A stretch of DNA of 64,000 bases from assembly GCF_002994745.2 (NCBI RefSeq), contig NW_020126819.1, forward strand, positions 1-64,000, in the 5' to 3' direction. The stretch's first letter is position 1; the number at the start of each line of letters is the position of its first letter. Below, one piece after another: positions 35,162-46,026 of this stretch. The notes below the pieces were generated by a model, which saw only the letters and a list, made by a program, of their open reading frames with translations, was not told where the DNA came from and did not search any database. Made by a program: the position numbers and the translations under genes. Origin of the DNA: Rosa chinensis (taxonomy: Eukaryota; Streptophyta; Magnoliopsida; Rosales; Rosaceae).

Positions 35162-37058
35162 CTATTCCTGTTTAACCATAAAGTGACATTTTTCCCAATT
35201 TAAAACAAGGTTAGTTTCTTCACAACGTACAAGTATCAATTCTAAGTTACTTAAGCAATTTTCGAAATCTTTACCAAAGACAGAAAAGTCATCCATAAAA
35301 ACTTCAATAATTTTCTCAATAAAATCAGAAAAGATACTTACCATGCACCTTTGAAACGTACCTGGGGCGTTGCATAGTCCGAATGGCATTCTTCTGTAGG
35401 CAAACGTTCCAAAAGGACAAGTGAAGGTCGTTTTCTCTTGATCCTCATGAGCAATGGCGATTTGATTGTAACCAGAATATCCATCCAAGAAGCAATAAAA
35501 CTCATGGCCAGCTAACCTCTCAAGCATCTGATCAATGAATGGCAAAGGGAAGTGATCCTTCCTAGTAGTGGCGTTGAGCTTCCTATAGTCAATACAAACT
35601 CGATGTCCAGTCACAGTTCTCTGAGGCACTAACTCATTCTCTGCATTCTTCACAACAGTTATTCCAGACTTCTTTGGCACAACTTGAACTGGTGAAACCC
35701 ACTTAGAATCTGAAATAGGGTATATGACGCCACAATCAAGAAGCTTGATGACTTCTTTCTTCACAACTTCCATCATGGGTGGATTCAATCGTCTTTGAGC
35801 CTCCCTAGTTGGCTTAGCTCCCTCCTCAAGCAAAATCCTATGGACACAGGTGGTAGGGCTAATTCCCTTGATATCTGCCAAGGTCCAACCAATTGCAGTT
35901 TGTGTCTCTTAAGCATCTCCACAAGTTTGTCCTCTTGAGTTGGCGTCAAGGATGATGAAATGATTACAGGCAATGTCTCTTTATCTCCCAAATAAACATA
36001 CTTCAAATGATCTGGCAATGGCTTTAGTTCTAGGGTAGGTGCCTGGATCACTGAAGGTAAAGGTTTATTAGTAGAGATGGAAAGTGAAAAAGAAGGACTT
36101 GACCTACCTACATAGGACGTTGCCTCAAGAGAAGCAACGTTTTCTAGGTGGATAGATTCATAAGAATCCGTGAGCTCTTCCTTAGGTATGGTGACGCCAT
36201 TTTCAAGAATGCCAACGCCACTTGCAATGGTTGAAGCCATGGCATCATCCTCCATAATCTCCATGAATTTCTGCGCAAGTTCATCAAGTATATCAATAGA
36301 AAAACATGATTGAAAATCACTTAGGGGATACCTCATAGCTTCAAAATGTTGAAGCCAACAACTTCTCCATCGAATTCCATTGACAAGGTGCCAGAATACA
36401 CATCAATTTTAGTCCTAGCCGTCCTCATGAAGGGACGACCTAGCAAAAGTGGCGTTGACTTGGGAGAAGGCTCCTCCATCTCTAGGACGTAAAAATCAGC
36501 TGGGAAGATTAACTCACCCACCTGCACAAGTACATCCTCAACTAACCCCTTAGGGTATGCATTAGATCGATCTGCCAATTGAATAATAACATTATCATGT
36601 TTAAGTTCACCTAGACCTAGAGATGCATAAACAGAATATGGCATAACATTTATAGACGCACCTAAGTCTAGCATGGCATTTTCAATCTAGTGGTTCCAAT
36701 AACACAAGGGATAGAAAAACTCCCTGGATCCTTACACTTTCAGGCATTTTGCGTTGAAGCACAGCTGAGACGTTCTCACTTACCTTCACCACTTCTCTCT
36801 CACGGTTTTGTCTCCTTGTGGTGCAAAGTTCCTTCAAAAATTTGCATACTTAGGAATTTGCTTAATGGCCTCAAGGAGAGGAATGTTGATTTGCACTTTC
36901 TTAAAAGTTTCCAAGATGGCCTTTTCGGCTTCATCCTTCTTGGACTTAGCATATCTGCTTGGGAAAGGCAAAGGAGAAGAAGATGGATTAGTAATAACCG
37001 AATTGAAAGAGTTAGAAACTTGTCCTTTAGGTTTCGGTTCTGCAGTAGGAGGTGTCAC
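35162..37058 (-). pseudogene. pol: Protease and reverse transcriptase, second B unit (frameshifted)
   Basis: Same content as the first unit but split into four frames: 37058-36834 (linker), 36674-36333 (protease with DLGA), 36336-35785 (linker) and 35881-35162 (RT core from SDSKWVSPVQ to FMDD and beyond). Each break is a single base missing from a short homopolymer or doublet compared with the first unit (near 36839, 36740, 36685, 36346 and 35899). The RT piece ends at the lesion near 35168 shared with the first unit. Confidence 0.88.
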
Positions 37059-38719
37059 ATGAGCCTTAGACGTTGCAGGGTCCTCCTCCTCCTCTAATGT
37101 TGACGTTGAACCTTCTTAGGAGGCTTTGGAGGGTCTACAAGGGTCTTACCACTCCTTGTAGTGACGACCTTTGCTTGCTCAAAGTGAGGATTAGGGATGG
37201 TACCACTTGGTAATTTCCTTGCTCATGAAACTTACCCATAAACTCCACAACTTGACTCATTTGCTTCTTCATCTCATTCACATCCGTGGATATGGCATTG
37301 ATCTGATTCCCATGATGAGTTTGACCTGCAATTAAAGCTTGAGTAGATTTGGTTAGAGTTCGGATCAATTCATCATTAGAAGAAGAAGAAGAAGCATTTG
37401 AATTATAATTCGAATTGAAAGGAGTAGGGTTAGGAGGTTGAGGCTTTTGATAAAAGCCTTGAGGACGTTGTTGGAACCCTTGAGGTGCACTTTGAACGTT
37501 GTCATTGTCCTTCCAACGAAAATTGGGTGATCCCTCCATCCAGGATTGTAGGTATTCGAGTAAGGATCATTCCTAGGACGTTGGTACCCTTGTTGGAAAC
37601 CTATGGCGTTAACACCTTCCTGTCCTCCACTTTCCATGAGTTGAGGGCATTGATCAGACACATGCCCTTGCATTGAGCAAACTCCACACACCATAACTTG
37701 TCCATGCGCTCCCTGAGACACAAGAGAAGTAAGTTTGTTAATTTTATCCTCCAATTGAGCTAAAGTACTTACCTCATGGACCCTTTCACGTGTGGTGGTG
37801 GATTTGGGCCTAGAGCTTCCATATTGTTGTTGATTCAAGGCCCTATTCTCAATCAGAACCATTCCAGCCGCAGGTTCCTTGTCAACAAACGATCCACCAG
37901 AAGCTGCATCTAGCATGTCTCTTTCCAAGTTGGTGAGCCCATCATAAAAACAAGTGAGCAAGGTCTCATCCTTCATGCCATGTTGAGGGCATTGAGTGGT
38001 GAGAGACTTGAACCTCTCATAGTAATCTGCGTAGGACTCATCTTGCCCTTGTTGAATTCCACTTATCTTCTTCCTAAGCATGATGATGCGAGATGTAGGG
38101 AAATACTTCTCAAGAAACGCCTTCATCATATCAGCCCAAGATGTAATCCGTCCACTTGGCAACTCATAAAGCCATTGCTTTGCCTTGTCAGCCAACGAAA
38201 ATGGGAAGGCTTTTAACTTCAAAATATGCTCATCAGCTCCTTGAGGCTTCATGCTAGTGCAGATGAACTGAAATTCCATCAAGTGGTTGTTGGGATCTTC
38301 CATAGAGAGTCCATGGAATGTAGGAAGACGATGAAGCAATCCAGACTTCAACTCAAAATCAGCTGTTAACCCCAGCTGCAGCAGGGTAGGTTATGCAAGT
38401 AGGGACGCCACCAGGTGGGATGACGGATGTAGAAGTTGCCTGATGGTGAGAGCCATTGGTGGTGGTGGTGGTTGAATGACTAAGAGTGCACGAGGTGATG
38501 GAGGTGGCGTTTGGTGTGGTGATGGAACAACTGAAGTGTCAGAAGCTTCTGATCCTCCCTCTACTCTATTCCCTTCACTATCTATTGAAGCTCACGAAAT
38601 TGAAGGGAGTGGTAACTTGGACGTCAAAGAGATCCGAGTTTTTCTTAATCTTCAAGTCTATCTTGAATGACGTGGAGGGGCGTTTTGGTGTACTTGGGTG
38701 GTTCAGACGATCCAGACAT
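37059..38719 (-). pseudogene. gag: Gag region of Gag-Pol, second B unit (frameshifted)
   Basis: Likely start ATG at 38719-38717. The capsid piece 38351-37365 is identical at protein level to that of the first unit, with the Retrotrans_gag core and CCHC knuckle. The Q/P/N tail is in another frame (37539-37135). The break near 37528 is shared with the first unit. A base lost near 37215 (relative to 25575) is private to this copy. Confidence 0.88.
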
Positions 38720-39660
38720 TCATTGATCTGTAGTAGAACAAAAGAATAAAGTTAGTAAAATATAAACAAGACGTGGACCAAGGTACACACACAAAACGTC
38801 ACATATATACAAGTATACACATGGTCAACGAAAATTTATAGTGGTTAGTTACAATCTTCTACAACTTTCGAAGTAATCAACTTAAATAAGTAGTTGTTAA
38901 GTCAAGGTTTAGACGTGCGGCCCAAAGATTCTAATGTTAATGCAAGTCTCCCCCTATCTATCTTTTGGTAACTCTTTTCACACAGAGCCAGGTAGTAGAG
39001 GAACATTTTGGCGGAGCTCAGCTCACTTGTTTAGCAGGGGACGAGACCCTTGCTAGCACTTCTTGTATCCAATCAACCTAGACACTCTGCATTACTAAGG
39101 TGCGCCTACTTGATAAAAAGAGTTGCTTGACAAGCATTAATAAAAGAACTTTCACCTATTCCGTTATGACTACAACATTCTACCAAGCCAATTATTTTCG
39201 AAAATTGTCTAAGTATATGACTTCAATGACGTCATGAACTTTGTTTTGGACGTGCGGCCCAAGTCCTTGGCTATACACATAGTCTTTTTCAAATCCTTTG
39301 GGCAACCTTACTGAAATGGCCAGTGGGGGAGGACGAGCACGAGAGGTAGAACCCATTTTGGCAATTGCCGTTCTGGATTCAAAACCCGTCATGAACGTTG
39401 TCCCCTTTCTAGACACCATTCACATAGGCTATACTTACTTAGATAAGAAAAAATACTAAGTGCAAGACATTGTTCGATGTTAATAAAAGCCGCCCTCAAC
39501 CTTAATAGACCTGATTCAGGTTCTAGAAAGGGGTTTAGGCTAATATTAACAAAGGGACTTCACCTATTCCATTAAAGTTCACGGCCCTTACCAAATCAAT
39601 ACCTTAGTGGCGTTTTCATCACATGAAGACTTTTCAATCCCCGGCAACGGCGCCAAAAAT
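38720..39660 (-). other. Leader of the second B unit
   Basis: Same layout as 27083-28030: modules at about 38940-39180 and 39240-39590, donor-like AAGTAAGTAT at 39440-39431 and an acceptor-like CTACTACAG ending at 38728. PBS at 39637-39655. No coding potential. Confidence 0.7.
39637..39655 (-). other. Primer-binding site of the second B unit (tRNA-Asp)
   Basis: Minus-strand TGGCGCCGTTGCCGGGGAT beside LTR B3. Complementary to U5 at 39741-39751. Confidence 0.9.
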
Positions 39661-42338
39661 TGATACGTGCAAAAGCATTCGCCAATTTAAACCCTGAAAA
39701 TGTCGAGCGTTAGTATAGGATAAGCAGGGATCGTTCTAAACCGGGGATTGAGGGTGCTAACATGTGAGAAATAAATCTAAGGGAAGAATATACATTCCAT
39801 ACGAAAAGTACAAAAACAAAATTACGAAAATTAGAAGTTTACATGCATAAAATTAGAAACAACAAGAGTTAGAGAGCATACATACATTCACACGAAATTA
39901 GAAGACAATGAACTACAAAATATACAAGTATATATATACATAGATTTCGAAAAAACAAAGAATTTAAGTTAGAAAAGGTTTTGGAAATCCTATTCCTATT
40001 TATACACAATTTACAAATCCATATCACATTAGAAAACCAAATACAACAAGGATTCCTAGTTATATACTAATTAGGATTACTTAATTACTAAGAAAACTAA
40101 TTATTGACCAAGTCAAACACAAAATACTAAGTCAAAACTAACTCTAACTACTTTCCCTAAAATTTAGGAACCTATCCCTTAAATTAAGGAGACCTAACAA
40201 ACTCATAACAAACTCCTAAAAAACACTAAAACTAAAACAAACACATATTTACTATTCACGGAGACACTATTCACGAAATTAAAAACATTTATTTTTTTAT
40301 TTTTATTTTTTTATTTAACTAGGTTAACATGCTACCTAAAAATCTAAGTTAATTTTAATTATTTACAAAAACAAGAAAACATAAAGATGGGGGTTTTTGA
40401 AGATTGAAAACATAAATTTTCAGAAAATAAACAAAGATTGAAAACGTTTTTATTTACATAGGGGGAAAAAGAAATTTTTGAAGAACAATTTTTCAAGAAC
40501 TAATCAAGAACAATCCATTCATGCAATCTTTAATCTTTTAGTTACCATGAAACGATATCAACCAAGAAACAAAGTTACAAGCGCCCAATGTCCCTTATAT
40601 GACTTCCCTTTACACAATTGAGTAGAACAAGCGCCTAAACAATATACTTCAAATGCAGGTATCACACAATCAAAGCAACTCATGATCTCATGCATTCGAA
40701 TCATTAAGCACAAGTGAAAGTTTAGTCAATAAACATGCAAATTCAAGTACTCAAAGCAAGTCTTTTCATTACATGCATAATCTGATCTCGACCTTTGTAC
40801 AAAGCCTTTACTACTTTAACGAACTAGGATCAACAAGCGTTCACCTAATTACTAGCTCCAATTACATGCAATCATCCTAAGTTGCGCACCCAAAGAACAA
40901 GAACACATAAAAGTTTTCCATAAAACAAAACCAGATATCATTCCAATATTTCGGCAACAAATAAAGATCAAACATACATAAACCAATCAATCATTGAAAA
41001 GAACATCAAAATCGCATTCAAAAATCAGAAAGTTATCTCATGGTTTCGGTTTTACACATAAGGAAAACAAAACAGAAAATACAACTACAAAAACACTAAA
41101 CCGTAAAGCAAACATAGGGAAGATGGTATGAACAACCCTTGACTACGTCCCAAGGTCCAAAGCAGATCCAAGGCAGCAACACAAGGTAGAATTCACGGCT
41201 AGGATGGAGGATGGCACGGCTAGGAACTTGTAGATGCAAAAACCTGAAACTCAAGAGCAAACCGGTGAGAAACGAAATTGTGGAGAATAAAGTGTCAACC
41301 CTGAACGTCTAATACACAAGGTATATATAGTAGAACGTCTCAAGGCACTCCCAATTCGTTTCTACTTGGTTTCTCTTAGTTCGTGTTGATTTAGGACTTC
41401 TTTCTCTCAAAACAGATTTCCGGCAGGATTGACCTCAGTCCACTAAAACGGCCATAACTTTCTCTAGAAAATAGCTATTGATGAGCTGTAAAAAGCTCTG
41501 GAAACTAGACATCTGTAGCTTTCCAACCATATAAAGATCATAATTTTCTGAGCTCTGAGCGATTTTTGACACTCCGTTGAAGTTGACTGATCTGCACAGG
41601 CAGATTTCCGAATCTGTATTGGATTTGACTTTTAATGCACAAGTTGAGTCCAATTCGATTTTCCTTCACATCACATGCCTCTCACATGCCTTCCACGCCT
41701 ATTCTGAAGTAAAAACGTCAAGAACTCCCTAGAACCTTCAAGATTATCACGGCAATTCCAATCCAAACTCAACAAGAAGTCCAAATTCCACATTGCTTTG
41801 TAATTCGAATCTCTTGTTGCTTCCTCTTCCATGTGCACGGCATATGACCTTCTTGAGACTTCTAGATGCTTCATGATCGTTCCATAGCTCTCCTAGTATG
41901 AGTAGAACTCCATATGCAAGTAGGTTTCCTAGTTGAATACAAACTTCTTTTCTGCGATTCTTCTACACTCTTCCGGAACCTTCTTGAGTAATCCTTATCC
42001 AACAGGGACTCCTTATCACACTAGGATTCCTTATCTGAGTAGAATTGGGTTTCCTTATTCAAGTAGAACTTCTAATTTCCGCGACTTAAGAGTTTGAATC
42101 CAAGTCAACTTCTGATTCCTACTCCAACTAGGATTCCTTTTCCTAGTCAAACTGGGAAAACTTCCATTTCTTCATTTCTTTCCTGCGCCACTTGTACCTT
42201 CCTTAGACGTTTTTGGACTTTGAGACTCCATTTACACCTGTAAAACACTAACTAAGTTAAATTGATCAAGATAAAGGAAGTATCTTAGCAAAATATAGGG
42301 TTTAAACATTATAAATGTCGCATTTTATGCTCCTATCA
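39661..42338 (-). repeat. LTR B3 (5' LTR of the second B unit)
   Basis: 2,678 bp, outer edge followed by the duplicated GGCTC (42339-42343). TATATATA at 41322-41329. With B1 it forms the original LTR pair of the insertion. Confidence 0.93.
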
Positions 42339-43490
42339 GGCTCCTTCACAGCTTCGGTTGAAATGGGTTGCCTCCCATGCAGCGCTTAATATTTATAGTC
42401 CTTCAGCCTGGACTTTTCTCCTTGTTCACACGTGCTCATTCCTTGGGTGCCTCCTGGAGGGGTATCTCTTCCAATGTGTGCTCCACAGAGGACTCACCAG
42501 ATCAAGTGTTAGAAACATATACAAGGTTAGGAATACAAACATTATGTCTTTCCTTAACTTTCTAAGTTACTTTTATATTTACATACTTAGGTACTGGAAC
42601 AGAGGACCCAGTTTGTGTATTGGAACTATAGAACAGCTACACTCGACAAGGTCATGTTTAATCCAATATACCTTAAGCATGTCACACAACAATTTTTTTT
42701 AGTTTGTTATAAACATAGTTAATATCTCAATTGATTCCAAGTTGTAAGTCGTGCCCAATAGAAACCACTACTATTGGTGAGATACGATATAGGGATAGTC
42801 GCCTAGACATAAGTCTCTTTCCTTTGTTTCAGAAGGCTGGATGGCCAGATTAAGAGGTAAGTGAGAGGGAGGACTCATTTTGGTGATACGACGGAGGCTA
42901 CTCCCTCATTGAGGTTTAGGCCCCTATCGGCTACTCCCACATAGTGGTTTAGGCTCATTCTATAGTATCTCTGAGATCCAATTGAACCCATCACCCAGCG
43001 TCCAATCTAAGACACCATCCGTATGCCCCTTACTCAGCTGGGAAATTATCTTATGTGTTAGACCGTTCTCCAAGTGCTAATAAAGGCCGCCCTCAACCTC
43101 AAGAGACCTTAGTAAGGTACTAATGAAGGGTTTAGGCCAATATTAACAAAAGGGCCCTTGTCTACTCATACGATTTTACACACTTACAACAATTAAGTAT
43201 TTAGCTAAATTCATATCCTAAGTATATTAATCTAAGTGAAACACATTCAATTTACAATATGGTTAAAAAAAACAACTTCTACAAATACAACAATGACAAA
43301 AGACACGCTTAATTTCGTAACACTCATAAAACTTAAACTTAATCACAATTAAAGCTTGGCCTAACCGAAATCGCAATTTGTCACCATTCCACAAGTGTAG
43401 TACAAAAATTAGCACATTCTATATACAACAAAATCGATGACACTTTAAGTGCAAGGGATTTTAACAATCCCCGGCAACGGCGCCAAAAAT
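42339..43490 (-). other. Element C 5' internal half: leader and post-coding hairpin, no gag
   Basis: Read from the PBS (43467-43485) on the minus strand: a leader module at about 42770-43160, then about 300 bases with no recognised content (42420-42770), then the post-coding hairpin module (42363-42413; stem ATGGG/CCCAT at 42363-42378). The leader thus runs into the hairpin without any coding region. B is inserted immediately beyond. Confidence 0.78.
43467..43485 (-). other. Primer-binding site of element C (tRNA-Asp)
   Basis: Minus-strand TGGCGCCGTTGCCGGGGAT. The next bases read TGTTAA where A, B and E read TGAA. U5 at 43569-43579 has the matching change, so 11 pairs are kept. Confidence 0.9.
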
Positions 43491-45226
43491 TGATTCGGCT
43501 GAAATAGCCTCACAATTTAACCCTGCAAAATGTAGTTGTCAGTATAGGATAAGCAGGGATCGTTCAGTCCGGGGATTGTAGGGTACACCTACACAAAAAG
43601 GTCAATTAACAAATAAAAAATAAAATGGGGGTTTTGAATTTGGTTTATAATCTACTTAAAATAAAAACAAAACAAATAAAACAATATACAATGATCGACT
43701 TCCCTAACCTAGACCAATACCACTCAGAAATTACTAAGTGTAAAAACAGAAAATCCATTTCAACATGCTACAAAAATGTGCCCATCTTAAATGCCTAATA
43801 AGAGTCCAAATGAAAAGCCTCAGCGGATCAATCCATTTATCTGATTCGTACTAATGTAGGCTTGGATCAGAAAAGTCTTACCAAGCCTAATACTACTAAT
43901 TTTCGAAAACACTCAGCGTAATTCTCTTAACTAGTAGTATTATCTAACCCTCGAATCAACTCACACGTGCAAATTAACCATTACACATAGAATTTAACAC
44001 GTAATTTCCAGAATCATTTAATCATTAAAGCATGATTTTTACCACCCGTTAGAACTAATTACTACTTGTTTAACTCAGCGTCTTAACAAATAACAATTAC
44101 TCTTGGCAAATTAAGCAAACACACAAGAACACTCACCGTATTCTAGCATGCAAACTTATGAACCTAACTCTGAAAATTACCAAAACACATAAAAGGGCAC
44201 AAGATTGTAACATGCATCATAAAAGAATTCTCAAAATTAACTCAATAATAAACTGAAAATCTCAAAAATATTAATAAAAATATTCTGAAAATTTCATGTC
44301 TCCAATTACACAACTCACAAATTGAAACACACAAAACCGAAACAAAAATTATAAGTAGAGTCATAGTTACACTTTGAAGCTTTCCTCAGCGGCTTAGCAA
44401 CACGGTGATGAACTCGTCTCTGCGATGGTGGTGGAGCGTCCTTGACTCAGCGCCTTAGAGCTTTGTAGATTGATGGATGGATGGTGTCACGTCTTGTAGG
44501 TGATGGAAGTTTAAGGAGTGAATTGGGCAGTCTTGGAATGGTTTTTGGCCAGGAAGTGATAGGCAATGAATTATCTTGGCTGAGAAGTGATCTTGGCTGG
44601 GAAGTGATGCAAATTCAGTTCTGGACGTTGCCTATTTATAGGGGAGCATTGGTTGGCTTTCCACTGAAAACGTCTTCTTTATGGCCTTAACTCCTCTCAT
44701 AATTGGGCATTCCTTTAATTTCCAAGCTGAAACGTCTTTCTCTTATTTATTTTTCCAGCTGAAACATCTTTTCTTTTATTCCTCAACTGAAAACGTCTTT
44801 TCTCTTATTTATTTCCAGCTGAAACGTCTTTCTCTTTATTCCTCAACTGAAAACATCTTTTCTCTCTTTATTTCCCTTCTTCATTGCTTGGTCAAATATC
44901 TTAATGCTTTATTTATGACTCCATCATTGCTGTTTCCAAGAGTTCAACCAGGCAACGTTTCCTACAACAAGCAGGAGAATATCAGAATTTTCTAGAGAAA
45001 ATAAAGGGAATTAAAATAATGTAAAGACCGCAAAAACAGTCGACAGTGAGGAATCCTGATCCAGCTAGGATTTTTCATGAATTTTACTTTTTCCGCCTAT
45101 TTCACTCCAAGCACTCTACAAGACTCTGAAAACGACTCAATGACTCAAAACACTAAACTTAAGGGAGAAACAAGGCTAAAATGGGGCACATATTCAATAA
45201 TATTGTCACACTTTTTGCTCCTATCA
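43491..45226 (-). repeat. 5' LTR of element C
   Basis: 1,736 bp; TATA box at 44633-44640 (TATAAATA on the minus strand); U3 tandem repeats at about 44706-44880. Outer edge followed by TTTAC (45227-45231). The inner tip reads CCGAATCA where C1 reads CCGCATCA. Confidence 0.93.
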
Positions 45227-46026
45227 TTTACTGTGAAATGAAGGCCTACTAAGAAAAATTTGGCCTTTGTCCATTCACTATAGTTCAGGGGAAGTTTACA
45301 ATGAAGATTGGGCCCAACATGAAGACATTAGGCCCCTTTATGTTACCTCTAGGGAAAGTGACGTTTTTGCAATGCATTGGTGGATTTCTTGTGGTCTCTA
45401 CATCTACATGTTCTCTACTAGGTTTTTAGGACACTTTGATAAATCCTTACCTTTCATTTCTTTAAACCTTGAGCTTAGCCCCATTACAACCTTGAAGAAG
45501 ACCTTCTTGATCCTTAAGATGGGACAGCCCTTGATGTGGAGATGAGTTACAAGAGTTGAACCTATGGCTTGGGTCCATCTGCAAGTAGTTGGTATCTTTC
45601 ATGAGATTTTAAAAGAAATATACATGTGCTTTCGTTTCTTACATTATGTGATATACTTGCTATCTTTCACATAGACTTGAGTATATAAGCTTTTAAGCAT
45701 TGCCTTGAATTCTGAGTGAAGAAAGAGTGGACATACCTTGTGAGGATTTGAATCAAACTTGTCTGAAACATGCTTCACAGAAACCATCACCATTGTTCCA
45801 ACCAAGTCCTACTTGTGTATATGTAACTTATGTGTTTTAATTAACTCTCGAATGCCTAAACATTTATTCTTGGTGAAGTGCTAATCTTGGTGTTGTGAAA
45901 GTAAGAGATTGCTGAGACAAAAAGTTGAAGGGCTATAGAGTCTTTGTATGTTTAGAGTCTTTAATTTCTGTTGAGTCTTAGTGTGATTTTGCTAAGGGAC
46001 TAGCAAAAGCTAAGTGTGGGGGAATT
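45227..46026 (+). other. Element D 3' non-coding region, second part, with polypurine tract
   Basis: Continues the non-coding region broken at 5756. The stem-loop lies at 45987-46008 and the polypurine tract AAGTGTGGGGGAATT reaches the LTR at 46027. Matches 18260-19091 (A) and 52860-53680 (E). No gene. Confidence 0.82.

Larger units (their letters stand above)
9244..42338 (-). mobile_element. Element B tandem array: LTR-gagpol-LTR-gagpol-LTR
   Basis: Three near-identical LTRs (9244-11921, 28031-30693, 39661-42338) enclose two near-identical gag-pol internal regions, all on the minus strand. Only the outer edges carry a target duplication (GGCTC at 9239-9243 and 42339-42343). The middle LTR is followed directly by a polypurine tract on one side and a PBS on the other, so it serves both units. 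This is the product expected when one insertion is duplicated by unequal recombination between its own LTRs; two independent insertions would each carry their own duplication. An assembly artefact is the alternative. Confidence 0.9.
5757..45226 (-). mobile_element. Element C: non-coding (LARD-like) LTR retrotransposon, host of the B array
   Basis: LTRs at 5757-7496 (3') and 43491-45226 (5') are near-identical and flanked by TTTAC at 5752-5756 and 45227-45231. The PBS is at 43467-43485 and the polypurine tract is next to 7497. The internal region, excluding the B insertion, is only about 2.9 kb and has leader modules, the post-coding hairpin and the 3' non-coding block, but no gag or pol. It could therefore move only with proteins supplied by another element. 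B is inserted at GGCTC (9239-9243 and 42339-42343). Confidence 0.93.
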
